From Parabacteroides sp. AD58 (GTDB lineage: Bacteria > Bacteroidota > Bacteroidia > Bacteroidales > Tannerellaceae): a stretch of DNA of 64,000 bases. The notes beneath the pieces are model-generated. The model was not told the origin of the DNA and searched no databases. It saw nothing but the letters and a program-made list of their open reading frames with translations. A program made the position numbers and the translations under genes. Location of the stretch: assembly GCF_023744375.2 (NCBI RefSeq), contig NZ_CP146284.1, forward strand, positions 186,001 through 250,000, given 5' to 3'. Of the stretch, positions 42,568 to 50,418 are shown piece by piece (within the stretch, counting starts at the first letter, position 1; the number at the start of each line of letters is the position of its first letter).

Positions 42568-43908
42568 ATGAAACCTAAAAAATTAACATCCTTGATGGTG
42601 ATGCTTCTGTTGGCATTAAATGCAACAGGGCAGGAGCAATTCTTCGATGATGTTTATTATTCTTCGAGCCATTCGAAAGAAAAGGCTTCGGAAGAAAAAA
42701 ACATAAAGGAAGAAGAAGTGAAGAGCGATGATCTGGATGCTGAGCCGACAGAGACGGTTTTGCCAAGTAGCTATACTCGTTCTGATACTGCTGAAGAACG
42801 AGATGTTGATGAGTACAATCGTCGTTATTCAGGATATGATGAAGATACATATGCTGTAGAGGAAGATACTGCGCAGGAACCCGAGAAAACGCAAGTGACA
42901 GTAGAACCAGAACGTCGTTCAGATTTGGAATACAGTGAGCGTATTATCCGTTATCACTCTCCGAGTAAGATTTCGATTGTGGGAGCGGATCAGGTAGATT
43001 TATACTTGGAAGACGGTTATTATGCTTATGATTATGACACGGATTATGCGAATGGGACAACCAATGTTTCTGTAAATTTCAACTTTGGTTCACCTTGGTA
43101 TTCATGGGGTTGGTATGATCCTTGGTTCTACAATCCTTGGGGTTATTATTCATCCTGGTGGTATCGTCCGTATTATTGGGGCTGGGGCGGCTGGTATGCC
43201 GGTTACTATAGTCCTTGGTATGATCCATGGTGGGGTCCGTCATGGGGATGGGGCTATTACGGATATTATGGAGGATATTATCCTTATCATCATTATTTCG
43301 CTTATGCTCCGACATATTATCACAGATATGATAATGGTCGTTCTTCTTATGGCCGAAATGGTCGTTCGAGTGGTTATACGGCAAGCAGTAGTAATAGTCT
43401 GAGAAGTTCTGGCCGTTATTCTTCTGGCCGTAATGCGGGATATGTGACTTCCTCATCTTCTGGTCGTAGTTCCGGCCGTTATTCTTCAGGGAATTCAACT
43501 TCATTGAAGAGTTATGCAGCCAGCGGCCGTTCAAGTGGTCGTTCGAGCGTTGGTCGTGGATCTTCTTCAAGTACAATTGGATCTTCTTCAATCACGCGAG
43601 GAAGTGGTCGCAGTAGTGGAATTACTTCATCTTCAGCTCGTACACGCATAAGCAGTAATTCGGCGGCATCTTCTGGTCGCAGCAGCTATTCTACGGGTCG
43701 CAGTAGTTATTCTACAGGCCGTAGTAGTGGTACTTTCAACAGCCAGATAAATTCGCAGTCAAATCGTACAACGAGAAGTTTCAGCGCGCCGTCCAACTAT
43801 GGAAGTGGCCGTTCAAGTGGCTCATTTAGCAGCGGCAGCATGGGCGGAGGTCGTTCAAGTGGAGGCGGTTTTAGCGGTGGTGGCCGTTCAAGTGGAAGAG
43901 GTAGATAA
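42568..43908 (+). CDS. Secreted low-complexity protein: acidic, Trp/Tyr/Gly-rich and GRSSG-repeat regions
   Basis: I do not recognise a named family. A signal peptide (about residues 1-21, LTSLMVMLLLALNATGQ) precedes an acidic region (25-110). A segment at about 120-160 (SDLEYSERIIRYHSPSKISIVGADQVDLYLED) looks folded. Residues about 170-255 are extremely rich in Trp, Tyr, Gly and Pro (repeated PWY, WGWY, GYYGGYY). The last 190 residues are Ser/Arg/Gly-rich with many GRSSG or GRSSY repeats. It has no membrane anchor beyond the signal. It probably lies in the periplasm or on the surface and may self-associate or bind polymers (inference). A FadL-type porin gene follows after 27 bases. Confidence 0.75.
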   Translation: MKPKKLTSLMVMLLLALNATGQEQFFDDVYYSSSHSKEKASEEKNIKEEEVKSDDLDAEPTETVLPSSYTRSDTAEERDVDEYNRRYSGYDEDTYAVEEDTAQEPEKTQVTVEPERRSDLEYSERIIRYHSPSKISIVGADQVDLYLEDGYYAYDYDTDYANGTTNVSVNFNFGSPWYSWGWYDPWFYNPWGYYSSWWYRPYYWGWGGWYAGYYSPWYDPWWGPSWGWGYYGYYGGYYPYHHYFAYAPTYYHRYDNGRSSYGRNGRSSGYTASSSNSLRSSGRYSSGRNAGYVTSSSSGRSSGRYSSGNSTSLKSYAASGRSSGRSSVGRGSSSSTIGSSSITRGSGRSSGITSSSARTRISSNSAASSGRSSYSTGRSSYSTGRSSGTFNSQINSQSNRTTRSFSAPSNYGSGRSSGSFSSGSMGGGRSSGGGFSGGGRSSGRGR

Positions 43909-43935
43909 TTTAAGGTTGATTTTGATTTAGGAGTA

Positions 43936-45531
43936 ATGAAAAAAGTATTGACAATAGCATCAGCACTGGTACTAAGTACTGGTGCTGCTTTTTCTCAAGG
44001 TCTTACAGATGCTTACAAGTATGTACCGAATGGTGATTTGAATGGTACAGCCCGTAGTATGAGTATGGGCGGTGCTTTTGGCGCTTTGGGCGGTGATATA
44101 TCTGTTTTGAATAGTAATCCGGCAGGTTTAGCTGTTTATCGTAGTTCGGAAGTAGTTGTAACGGCCGATGTGACTATGGCTTCAGCAAAGACAAACTGGC
44201 TGGGAAATAGTACGACTGCTGATAAAACCAAATTTAATTTTGATAATATTGCTTATGTAGGCTATTTCCCAACAGGAAATGATTCTGGATTATTAAGTTG
44301 GAATGTGGGCTTTTCATATAATAGGTTGAAAAATTATACTCGGAATTATTCCTTGCGCGGAAGTGGTGATATGGGTGCTTCTTTGGCAGATTATGTGGCT
44401 GCTCGTGCCAATAAAGGAAGATTGACTCCCAATGATATTGATTTTCGTAAAGATGGGAATGGCAATATTACGTATGATCCTTATGAATCAGTAGGCGACT
44501 GGTTGTCTGTCTTATCAAATGATGCTGGTTTCTTAAATTATAATGGAAAACAGTACGAATCATCTTTACGTAGTACAGCTGGTATTCCTTATACACGTTC
44601 AAATACAGAAATGCATGTACAGGAGTCAGGAGCTGTTGATCAGTACGCTTTGGCTTTTGGAACGAATATATCAGACTTCTTGCTGTTAGGAGCAACTGTA
44701 TCGATAACTGATCTTCGTTATGATTTGTATTCATACTATGCAGAAGACTATGCATCCAATAAGAATAGCTATATTGAACTGAAAAACAATCTGACTACAA
44801 AAGGAACAGGATATGGCATTAACATCGGTGCAATTTGTCGTCCGGTTGATTTCTTGCGTATAGGAGTTGCCTATAATTCTCCTACGTGGTATAAAATGAC
44901 TGATTATTATAATGCTAAGGGGGCTTCAGATATTGAATCATTGCCAGATAAATATGAAGCGAATTCGCCTGTAGACGCATATAGCAAATATAAATTCCGT
45001 ACACCTGATAAATGGATTTTCAGTGCGGCAGCCATCTTTGGGCAGACAGCATTATTGAGCGTTGATTACGAAGTTATGAATTATCGCCGGATGTATTTGT
45101 CGGATGATTATGGTAATGCCAATGTTGAAACAAATAATGAAATAGATCAGAAATTAGGTATAGCTAATACACTTCGTGTTGGAGCGGAAGTTAAAGTGAC
45201 TCCTCAGTTTTCCGTTAGGGCAGGTGCTTCGTGGTCAGGATCCGGTATGAGTTCAACATTAAGGAACGGAGATGCAGAAGTCATTACTGTGGGAACATTG
45301 CCACATTACACGTTGACAAACAACATTACCAATTATACTGTGGGTTTTGGATATCGCTTTACTCCGCAGTTCTATGTTGATGTAGCTTGCGTACTCAAAA
45401 ACGTAAAAGAAGATGCATATGCATTTTCAACACTTTATTCTGATTCGGGAGAGACAATGGTGCAAGCAACTCCTTCATCATTGAAGACCAGTTCGACACG
45501 CGTAGCGTTGACATTGGGCTATAAGTTCTGA
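43936..45531 (+). CDS. OmpP1/FadL/TodX-family outer-membrane transporter
   Basis: A 531-residue beta-barrel for uptake of hydrophobic compounds. The signal peptide MKKVLTIASALVLSTGAAFS is followed by the family's N-terminal hatch, YVPNGDLNGTARSMSMGGAFGALGGDISVLNSNPAGLAVYRSSEVV. Barrel strands follow and the chain ends in a canonical terminal strand, TRVALTLGYKF. The ligand is unknown. It is almost certainly cotranscribed with the low-complexity protein before it and ends in a strong terminator. Confidence 0.9.
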   Translation: MKKVLTIASALVLSTGAAFSQGLTDAYKYVPNGDLNGTARSMSMGGAFGALGGDISVLNSNPAGLAVYRSSEVVVTADVTMASAKTNWLGNSTTADKTKFNFDNIAYVGYFPTGNDSGLLSWNVGFSYNRLKNYTRNYSLRGSGDMGASLADYVAARANKGRLTPNDIDFRKDGNGNITYDPYESVGDWLSVLSNDAGFLNYNGKQYESSLRSTAGIPYTRSNTEMHVQESGAVDQYALAFGTNISDFLLLGATVSITDLRYDLYSYYAEDYASNKNSYIELKNNLTTKGTGYGINIGAICRPVDFLRIGVAYNSPTWYKMTDYYNAKGASDIESLPDKYEANSPVDAYSKYKFRTPDKWIFSAAAIFGQTALLSVDYEVMNYRRMYLSDDYGNANVETNNEIDQKLGIANTLRVGAEVKVTPQFSVRAGASWSGSGMSSTLRNGDAEVITVGTLPHYTLTNNITNYTVGFGYRFTPQFYVDVACVLKNVKEDAYAFSTLYSDSGETMVQATPSSLKTSSTRVALTLGYKF

Positions 45532-45563
45532 TTCCGTTAGTAAAAAGTATAAGTTTTGTCCTT

Positions 45564-45605
45564 AAAAATCCCTTATTCGTACAAAAATGCGGATAAGGGA
45601 TTTTT
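45564..45605 (+). terminator. Intrinsic terminator of the FadL-type gene
   Basis: AAAAATCCCTTAT (45564-45576) pairs with ATAAGGGATTTTT (45593-45605); the stem continues inward with one G-U pair and a T-run follows. Confidence 0.85.
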
Positions 45606-45643
45606 TATTTCTAAAAAAATTGGTGAAATAAAATGTTTTATGT

Positions 45644-45651
45644 TACTTTTG
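45644..45651 (+). promoter_or_regulatory. -7 promoter element (TACTTTTG) for the ECF sigma gene
   Basis: TACTTTTG is a perfect match, with a TTGG (45620-45623) 20 bases upstream as a weak -33. It gives a leader of about 75 bases. Confidence 0.6.
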
Positions 45652-45734
45652 CATAGTAATAAAATATGTTTAACTCTTAAACCCCGATCGCCTATAGCAT
45701 AACATTACTCGTAGAAATCATAAAAATAGTAGTA

Positions 45735-46328
45735 ATGAATAAATTAGAGATGATGACAGACGAAGATCTGGTCGTCCTTTATGCAGAAGGTAATAACGCT
45801 GCTTTTGATGTCTTGTTGAACAGATACCAAAGTAGTATTCATTCCTATATTTTCTTTATTGTACGTAACAAAGAGTTGGCTGAAGATATTTTTCAGGAAA
45901 CTTTTGTGAAGGTGATTATGACGATAAAACAAGGCCGTTATACCGATAATGGTAAGTTTAAAGCATGGATCACACGGATTGCGCATAACCTGATCATTGA
46001 TAATTATCGTCAGGAACGTAATGAGAATACCATCTCAAATGATGAGGTTGAAGTCGATTTGTTGAATAATATCAAGTTATGCGATGGAACGATTGAAGAC
46101 AAACTTGTGAAACATCAGGTTCTGTCGGATGTTCGGCGTTTGTTAAAATCATTACCGGATAATCAGCGGGAAGTTTTGGAAATGCGTTATTACCGGGATT
46201 TGAGCTTTAAAGAAATTGCAGATCTGACAGGAGTTAGTATTAATACGGCTTTAGGACGGATGCGTTATGCCATTTTGAATCTTCGCCGCTTGGCAGAAGA
46301 ACATCATATAGAGTTATCATACGCATAA
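45735..46328 (+). CDS. RNA polymerase ECF-type sigma-70 factor
   Basis: A 197-residue ECF sigma factor with only regions 2 and 4. Region 2: EDLVVLYAEGNNAAFDVLLNRYQSSIHSYIFFIVRNKELAEDIFQETFVKV and FKAWITRIAHNLIIDNYRQER. Region 4: LLKSLPDNQREVLEMRYYRDLSFKEIADLTGVSINTALGRMRYAILNLRR. No FecR-type anti-sigma factor or TonB receptor is next to it, unlike typical SusCD-linked sigma factors in this group. The next gene is a roughly 60-residue protein, which may be a partner. Confidence 0.93.
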   Translation: MNKLEMMTDEDLVVLYAEGNNAAFDVLLNRYQSSIHSYIFFIVRNKELAEDIFQETFVKVIMTIKQGRYTDNGKFKAWITRIAHNLIIDNYRQERNENTISNDEVEVDLLNNIKLCDGTIEDKLVKHQVLSDVRRLLKSLPDNQREVLEMRYYRDLSFKEIADLTGVSINTALGRMRYAILNLRRLAEEHHIELSYA

Positions 46329-46407
46329 AGAAAAAGACAATTTTACGTGAATAAGCACAATATTTTCATAGCATATCCGTTTTTTATTTAGAACACTAAA
46401 AAACAGA

Positions 46408-46590
46408 ATGCCTATGAAGAAAATATCTACGTCATGTTTTTCTAAGTTTGATCATTCATTGAAAGCGCAGAATACAGATCTGGAAGTAAAGCCAACTCGG
46501 CAGACATTAGATTTTTTACGACAGTTTGCACGTTCTTATCATGCAGAATCTTCTTTAGATTCAGGCTTATGTGGCTTCGTTATGAACTGA
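46408..46590 (+). CDS. Small protein following the ECF sigma gene (60 aa), unknown function
   Basis: A short ORF 79 bases after the sigma factor, ended by a strong terminator. It starts MPMKKIST (or at the second Met). The chain is hydrophilic: KAQNTDLEVKPTRQTLDFLRQFARSYHAE, then SGLCGFVMN; two cysteines (residues 10 and 55) are present and there is no membrane segment. I recall similar short ORFs beside ECF sigma genes in Bacteroidales but cannot name a family. A regulatory or anti-sigma role is possible but unproven. Confidence 0.6.
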   Translation: MPMKKISTSCFSKFDHSLKAQNTDLEVKPTRQTLDFLRQFARSYHAESSLDSGLCGFVMN

Positions 46591-46603
46591 TCAACGATAG
46601 ATG

Positions 46604-46638
46604 AAAAGAGAATACATTGGTTTGTATTCTCTTTTTTT
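46604..46638 (+). terminator. Intrinsic terminator of the sigma/small-protein unit
   Basis: AAAAGAGAATACA (46604-46616) pairs perfectly with 46623-46635 around six bases, followed by T-rich sequence. Confidence 0.85.
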
Positions 46639-46639
46639 A

Positions 46640-46647
46640 TACCTTTG
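46640..46647 (+). promoter_or_regulatory. -7 promoter element (TACCTTTG) for rpe
   Basis: TACCTTTG directly follows the preceding terminator. Its position leaves only about six bases of leader before the ATG at 46660 but about 15 before the ATG at 46669, which decides the rpe start. Confidence 0.65.
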
Positions 46648-46668
46648 CTTAAAATTTAAATGTCCTTT

Positions 46669-47322
46669 ATGAAACAGTTGATAGCTCCTTCCTTATTGGC
46701 TGCTGATTTTATGAATTTGCAGCGAGACGTTGAAATGATTAATCAGAGTGAGGCAGATTGGTTACATTTGGATATTATGGATGGTGTGTTTGTCCCTAAT
46801 ATTTCTTTCGGTTTTCCTATATTGAAAGGACTGAAAAAAATTTGCCGAAAACCGATGGATGTTCATCTGATGATTGTTGAACCGCATAAATTTATTCGTG
46901 AAGTGGCTGAGACGGGTGCATATCTGATGAATGTACATTATGAAGCATGTACGCATTTACATCGGACTATCGCTGGTATTCATGAAGCCGGCATGAAAGC
47001 GGGCGTTACGTTAAATCCTCATTCTCCAGTCAGTTTGTTGGAAGATATTGTTCAGGATGTTGAAGTCGTGATGTTGATGTCTGTTAATCCGGGATATGGA
47101 GGACAGAAGTTTATCGAGCATACTGTAGAGAAAACCCGTCAGTTGCGTGAGATGATAGATCGGAAAGGCTTGAATACGTTGATTGAAATAGACGGTGGCG
47201 TTAACTTTGAAACGGGCAAACGCTTATTGGATGCGGGAGCAGATGTTTTGGTTGCCGGTAGTTTTGTCTTTAGTGCTGCTGATCCCGCTTCTGTTATTAA
47301 AGAGCTTAAAGCTCTCAAGTAG
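46669..47322 (+). CDS. rpe: Ribulose-phosphate 3-epimerase
   Basis: Interconverts ribulose 5-phosphate and xylulose 5-phosphate in the pentose phosphate pathway. The TIM-barrel motifs are complete: IAPSLLAADFMNLQRDVEMI, DWLHLDIMDGVFVPNISFG, MDVHLMIVEPHKFI, GVTLNPHSP, VMLMSVNPGYGGQKFI, LIEIDGGVNFETGKRLLDAGADVLVAGSFVF. The start MKQLIAPS is chosen because the promoter lies too close for the ATG three codons upstream. Length is normal. Confidence 0.95.
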   Translation: MKQLIAPSLLAADFMNLQRDVEMINQSEADWLHLDIMDGVFVPNISFGFPILKGLKKICRKPMDVHLMIVEPHKFIREVAETGAYLMNVHYEACTHLHRTIAGIHEAGMKAGVTLNPHSPVSLLEDIVQDVEVVMLMSVNPGYGGQKFIEHTVEKTRQLREMIDRKGLNTLIEIDGGVNFETGKRLLDAGADVLVAGSFVFSAADPASVIKELKALK

Positions 47323-47389
47323 TTGAGTTATAAGACAAAGTACTCAACTGCTGATTTTCGATATTTTATTATTATTCAAAACTGAAACT

Positions 47390-48649
47390 ATGACAAAGGA
47401 ATTAAGAAAGCGGCCCTTTGCCAGGCCGCTTTTTATTTGGATTAGCGGAATATGCTTTTCGGTATATATACCATTCGAATATGTTACATTTGGATTGAGT
47501 GTATTATGCTTGATCTTGCTATTTTATTCATTCAATTTTAAGAATGAGCGTTCATTGTATAGTGAGCGATGGCAATGGGGAGCTTGGTATATGTTGCTTT
47601 TATTAGCGCTATCGTGTGCTTATGTGAGCTATCGCTTGCGGGTACATCCTTCAACGGATTTATCGGAATGGCAAGTCTGGTGTCATTCTTTTCAGCAGCA
47701 ATTATTGGAGCCGATTGCTTTATTGGATTTGGCTGATTGGGAGAAAAATGTATTAGCCACATTGACTTTAGGCTATCGTCAGCAATTGGAGTGGACTGTT
47801 CGTGAGCGATTTTCCTTAGCGGGTGCTGCACATATTTTAGCGGTTAGCGGATTTCATGTAGGTGTAATATATTCTTTTCTTCGGCTGTGTTTATTCCCTT
47901 TGTCTGATAAATCCGGATTGAGATTTCTGAAGAATGGTTTATTGTTGATGGGGATTTGGTTATTTGCTGCTATAACCGGTTTGGCTGCATCGGCTGTTCG
48001 GGCAGCCTGGATGCTTTCTCTTTACTTGATTGGTATTACAATCCGGAAAAAACGAGACTCATACAATACCTGGTGTGCCGCTGCCTTTTGCATGTTGGTT
48101 TATAATCCCTTTTATTTATTTGACATTGGGTTTCAATTAAGTTTTCTGGCTGTCCTTTCCATCTTTTTTTTCTATCGTCGCATTTCTTCTCTGCTTCAAT
48201 TACGTAATCCTCTTATCCGGGCACCTTGGGATTGGTTATCCATCAGTCTGGCTGCTCAAATAGGGACATTTCCGTTATGCTTGTATTATTTCGGAGAATT
48301 GTCATCTGTATCATTATTGGCAGCCTTGCCGGTCTCTTTCTTTTCCATATTGATCATTCCGTTAGCATTCATCTGGATTATCTGTGTTTGTTTGGGTTGG
48401 ATCTGCGCACCATTGTGCTGGTTGATCAGTCTGATTGTGGAAACCTTTTGTCTATTTGTCGACCGGATGGGCCGAATAGATCCGATTACACCGGCTGAAC
48501 CTCTCTCTGCCTGTATGTTGTTCGAATTATATCTGGCTCTTCTGTTCTTTTGTCTTTATATTCGGGAAAAATATTTCCGACATTTATGGGCTACGTTTCT
48601 TTTCTTTTTTCTCTTTTCCGCGTCTATGCTTATTGAACGAATAAGTTGA
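47390..48649 (+). CDS. Short ComEC/Rec2-family DNA-uptake-type membrane protein
   Basis: A 419-residue integral membrane protein covering the competence domain of ComEC. The family signature is NVLATLTLGYRQQLEWTVRERFSLAGAAHILAVSGFHVGVIY, then ITGLAASAVRAAWML, YNPFYLFDIGFQLSFLAVLSIFFFY and LAAQIGTFPLCLYYFGELSS. About ten membrane helices are apparent. The metallo-beta-lactamase-like C-terminal domain of full-length ComEC is missing, and the segment between helices 2 and 3 is too short for a complete OB-fold (DUF4131). The frame is intact with a proper stop before the next promoter, so this appears to be a naturally compact version. A function in DNA import is inferred from the family only. Confidence 0.82.
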   Translation: MTKELRKRPFARPLFIWISGICFSVYIPFEYVTFGLSVLCLILLFYSFNFKNERSLYSERWQWGAWYMLLLLALSCAYVSYRLRVHPSTDLSEWQVWCHSFQQQLLEPIALLDLADWEKNVLATLTLGYRQQLEWTVRERFSLAGAAHILAVSGFHVGVIYSFLRLCLFPLSDKSGLRFLKNGLLLMGIWLFAAITGLAASAVRAAWMLSLYLIGITIRKKRDSYNTWCAAAFCMLVYNPFYLFDIGFQLSFLAVLSIFFFYRRISSLLQLRNPLIRAPWDWLSISLAAQIGTFPLCLYYFGELSSVSLLAALPVSFFSILIIPLAFIWIICVCLGWICAPLCWLISLIVETFCLFVDRMGRIDPITPAEPLSACMLFELYLALLFFCLYIREKYFRHLWATFLFFFLFSASMLIERIS

Positions 48650-48669
48650 GAAATATTCAGAAAAAGATG

Positions 48670-48677
48670 TACCTTTG
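48670..48677 (+). promoter_or_regulatory. -7 promoter element (TACCTTTG) for the DHH phosphoesterase gene
   Basis: TACCTTTG lies 22 bases before the start codon. Confidence 0.65.
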
Positions 48678-48699
48678 TGCCGATTAAATTGTAGATTTC

Positions 48700-49752
48700 A
48701 TGATTACTAAAATCATTTCTGAAGAGCTGATCCAGAAAGCTAAAAAGTATGTTGAAAAAGGTGATAAGTTTGTTATTGTCACTCATGTTTCCCCCGACGG
48801 AGATGCTTTAGGTGCTTCCTTGGGATTATATCATTTCTTGAATACTTATGGCAAAAGTCAGGTGACTGTTGTTGTCCCCAATGAATTTCCTTTATTCTAT
48901 AAATGGATGCCAGGTGCTAAAGATATTGTTATATATGATAAATATCAGGAATTTGCCGACCAGCTACTCCAGGAAGCTGATGTCATTTTCTGTTTAGATT
49001 TTAATGAACCTAAACGAGTTGAAAAGATGGCTGATGCTCTTTTGAAAGCAGAAGGCAGAAAAGTGATGATCGATCATCATCTGAATCCGGCCGACTTTTG
49101 CCGGGTAACAATGTCTTATCCGCAGATGTCATCAACCAGTGAGATGATTTTCCGTTTCATTTGCCGAATGGGTATGTTTGACCTTTTACCGCGGGAATCG
49201 GCCATTTGTATTTATACCGGAATGATGACGGATACCGGATCATTTACCTATAATTCGAATCAGCCTGAAATTTATACGATCATCAGTGAACTGATTAAGA
49301 AGGGTATTGATAAGGATGAAATCTACCGGAAAGTATTCCAGGTCTATTCAGAGAGCCGCTTGCGCCTGCAAGGATATGTATTGTATGAGAAGATGAAAGT
49401 TTATCCCGGTAAGCAGACGGCCATGTTGTCATTGTCGGCTGAAGAGTTGGAGCGTTTCCATTATGTGACAGGTGATTCAGAGGGCTTTGTCAATATGCCA
49501 TTAAGCATCGAAGATGTTTGTTTCAGTGTTTTCCTGCGTGAGGACAAAGATTATGTGAAGGTTTCGCTGCGTTCGGTAGGAGATTTCCCTTGTAATGAGT
49601 TTGCCACAAAATACTTTCATGGCGGTGGGCATAAAAATGCTTCGGGCGGAGAGTTTTTCGGAACACTGGATGAAGCGATTGCCTGTTTTGAGAACGCATT
49701 AGAAGAGTTTAACCCAAGCCTGGAAAAAGAAAAGAGAGAAAATCAACATTGA
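48700..49752 (+). CDS. DHH-family phosphoesterase (NrnA-like oligoribonuclease/pAp phosphatase)
   Basis: A 350-residue DHH/DHHA1 protein. Motifs: FVIVTHVSPDGDALGASLGLYHFL (Asp motif), VIFCLDFNEPKRV, KVMIDHHLNPADF (DHH), GMMTDTGSFTYNSNQPE and the C-terminal FHGGGHKNASGGEFFG (GGGH substrate loop). NrnA-type enzymes degrade 2-5 nt RNA and dephosphorylate pAp; cyclic-dinucleotide breakdown products are also substrates in some members. It is cytosolic, monocistronic or read together with the lipoprotein gene that follows. Confidence 0.9.
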   Translation: MITKIISEELIQKAKKYVEKGDKFVIVTHVSPDGDALGASLGLYHFLNTYGKSQVTVVVPNEFPLFYKWMPGAKDIVIYDKYQEFADQLLQEADVIFCLDFNEPKRVEKMADALLKAEGRKVMIDHHLNPADFCRVTMSYPQMSSTSEMIFRFICRMGMFDLLPRESAICIYTGMMTDTGSFTYNSNQPEIYTIISELIKKGIDKDEIYRKVFQVYSESRLRLQGYVLYEKMKVYPGKQTAMLSLSAEELERFHYVTGDSEGFVNMPLSIEDVCFSVFLREDKDYVKVSLRSVGDFPCNEFATKYFHGGGHKNASGGEFFGTLDEAIACFENALEEFNPSLEKEKRENQH

Positions 49753-49769
49753 AATTCTCTGAGAATGAT

Positions 49770-49777
49770 TATATTTG
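49770..49777 (+). promoter_or_regulatory. -7 promoter element (TATATTTG) for the DUF4827 gene
   Basis: TATATTTG lies 28 bases before the start codon of the lipoprotein gene. Confidence 0.6.
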
Positions 49778-49805
49778 CCTTTAATTATATTTATAATAGA
49801 ATCAA

Positions 49806-50393
49806 ATGAATAAAATATTAGGAAGTTCGTTGATGATAAGTGCTGTTTTGTTGGCAACTTCATGCGACAAAACACAGTCTTATGCCGATATGTTGAAAGC
49901 CGAAGAGAAGGCAATTGAGAAGTTGATGGACGAAGAAGACATCGTAATCTTGAAAGAGTATCCGGCTGATGGAGTCTTTAAGGAAAATGAGTTCTATCAG
50001 ATGGATAATGATGTTTATATTAATGTCATTGATTCCGGAAATGGTAATAGGATAGGTACGAAACGCCAGAATGTAAATGCGCGTTTTGTCGTTCGCTTCT
50101 TTAAGTCGGATACAATAGAATTGGATGGTTTTGCCAGTTCACGTCTGCCTGTTACTTTTTCTTATCAGAAATATTCAGACAATTATTATATATGGGGATA
50201 TGACCAGAACGATACGAATGTCGATGCTATCATGAGTAGCTTTATCTGCGAAGGTCTGGCTTCGGGTCTGCAGTACGTAGGTGATAGTTCGATCGTGAAG
50301 CTGATCGTTCCGTTTAAGGTCGGTCCAACTTCGTTCCAGAGTTCGGGCGAACCTCTTTATTATACGAAAGTAAGATATACTTTCGAGCAGTAG
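49806..50393 (+). CDS. DUF4827 family lipoprotein
   Basis: A 195-residue lipoprotein with signal MNKILGSSLMISAVLLATSC (Cys20), followed by KTQSYADMLKAEEKAIEKLMDEEDI, a helix typical of the family. The rest is beta-rich with FVVRFFKSDTIELDGFASSRLPVTFSYQKY and a C-terminal IVPFKVGPTSFQSSGEPLYYTKVRYTF, which resembles an FKBP-like fold. No isomerase active site can be verified by eye. It is placed directly before glmM, 25 bases away, possibly in one transcript. Confidence 0.8.
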   Translation: MNKILGSSLMISAVLLATSCDKTQSYADMLKAEEKAIEKLMDEEDIVILKEYPADGVFKENEFYQMDNDVYINVIDSGNGNRIGTKRQNVNARFVVRFFKSDTIELDGFASSRLPVTFSYQKYSDNYYIWGYDQNDTNVDAIMSSFICEGLASGLQYVGDSSIVKLIVPFKVGPTSFQSSGEPLYYTKVRYTFEQ

Positions 50394-50418
50394 AATCATT
50401 GATTAATCTATATATACT

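Noticed and set aside
43079..43591. 170-codon minus-strand frame rich in Asn/Asp/His
   Set aside because: It mirrors the low-complexity repeats of the overlapping secreted protein and is an artefact of composition.
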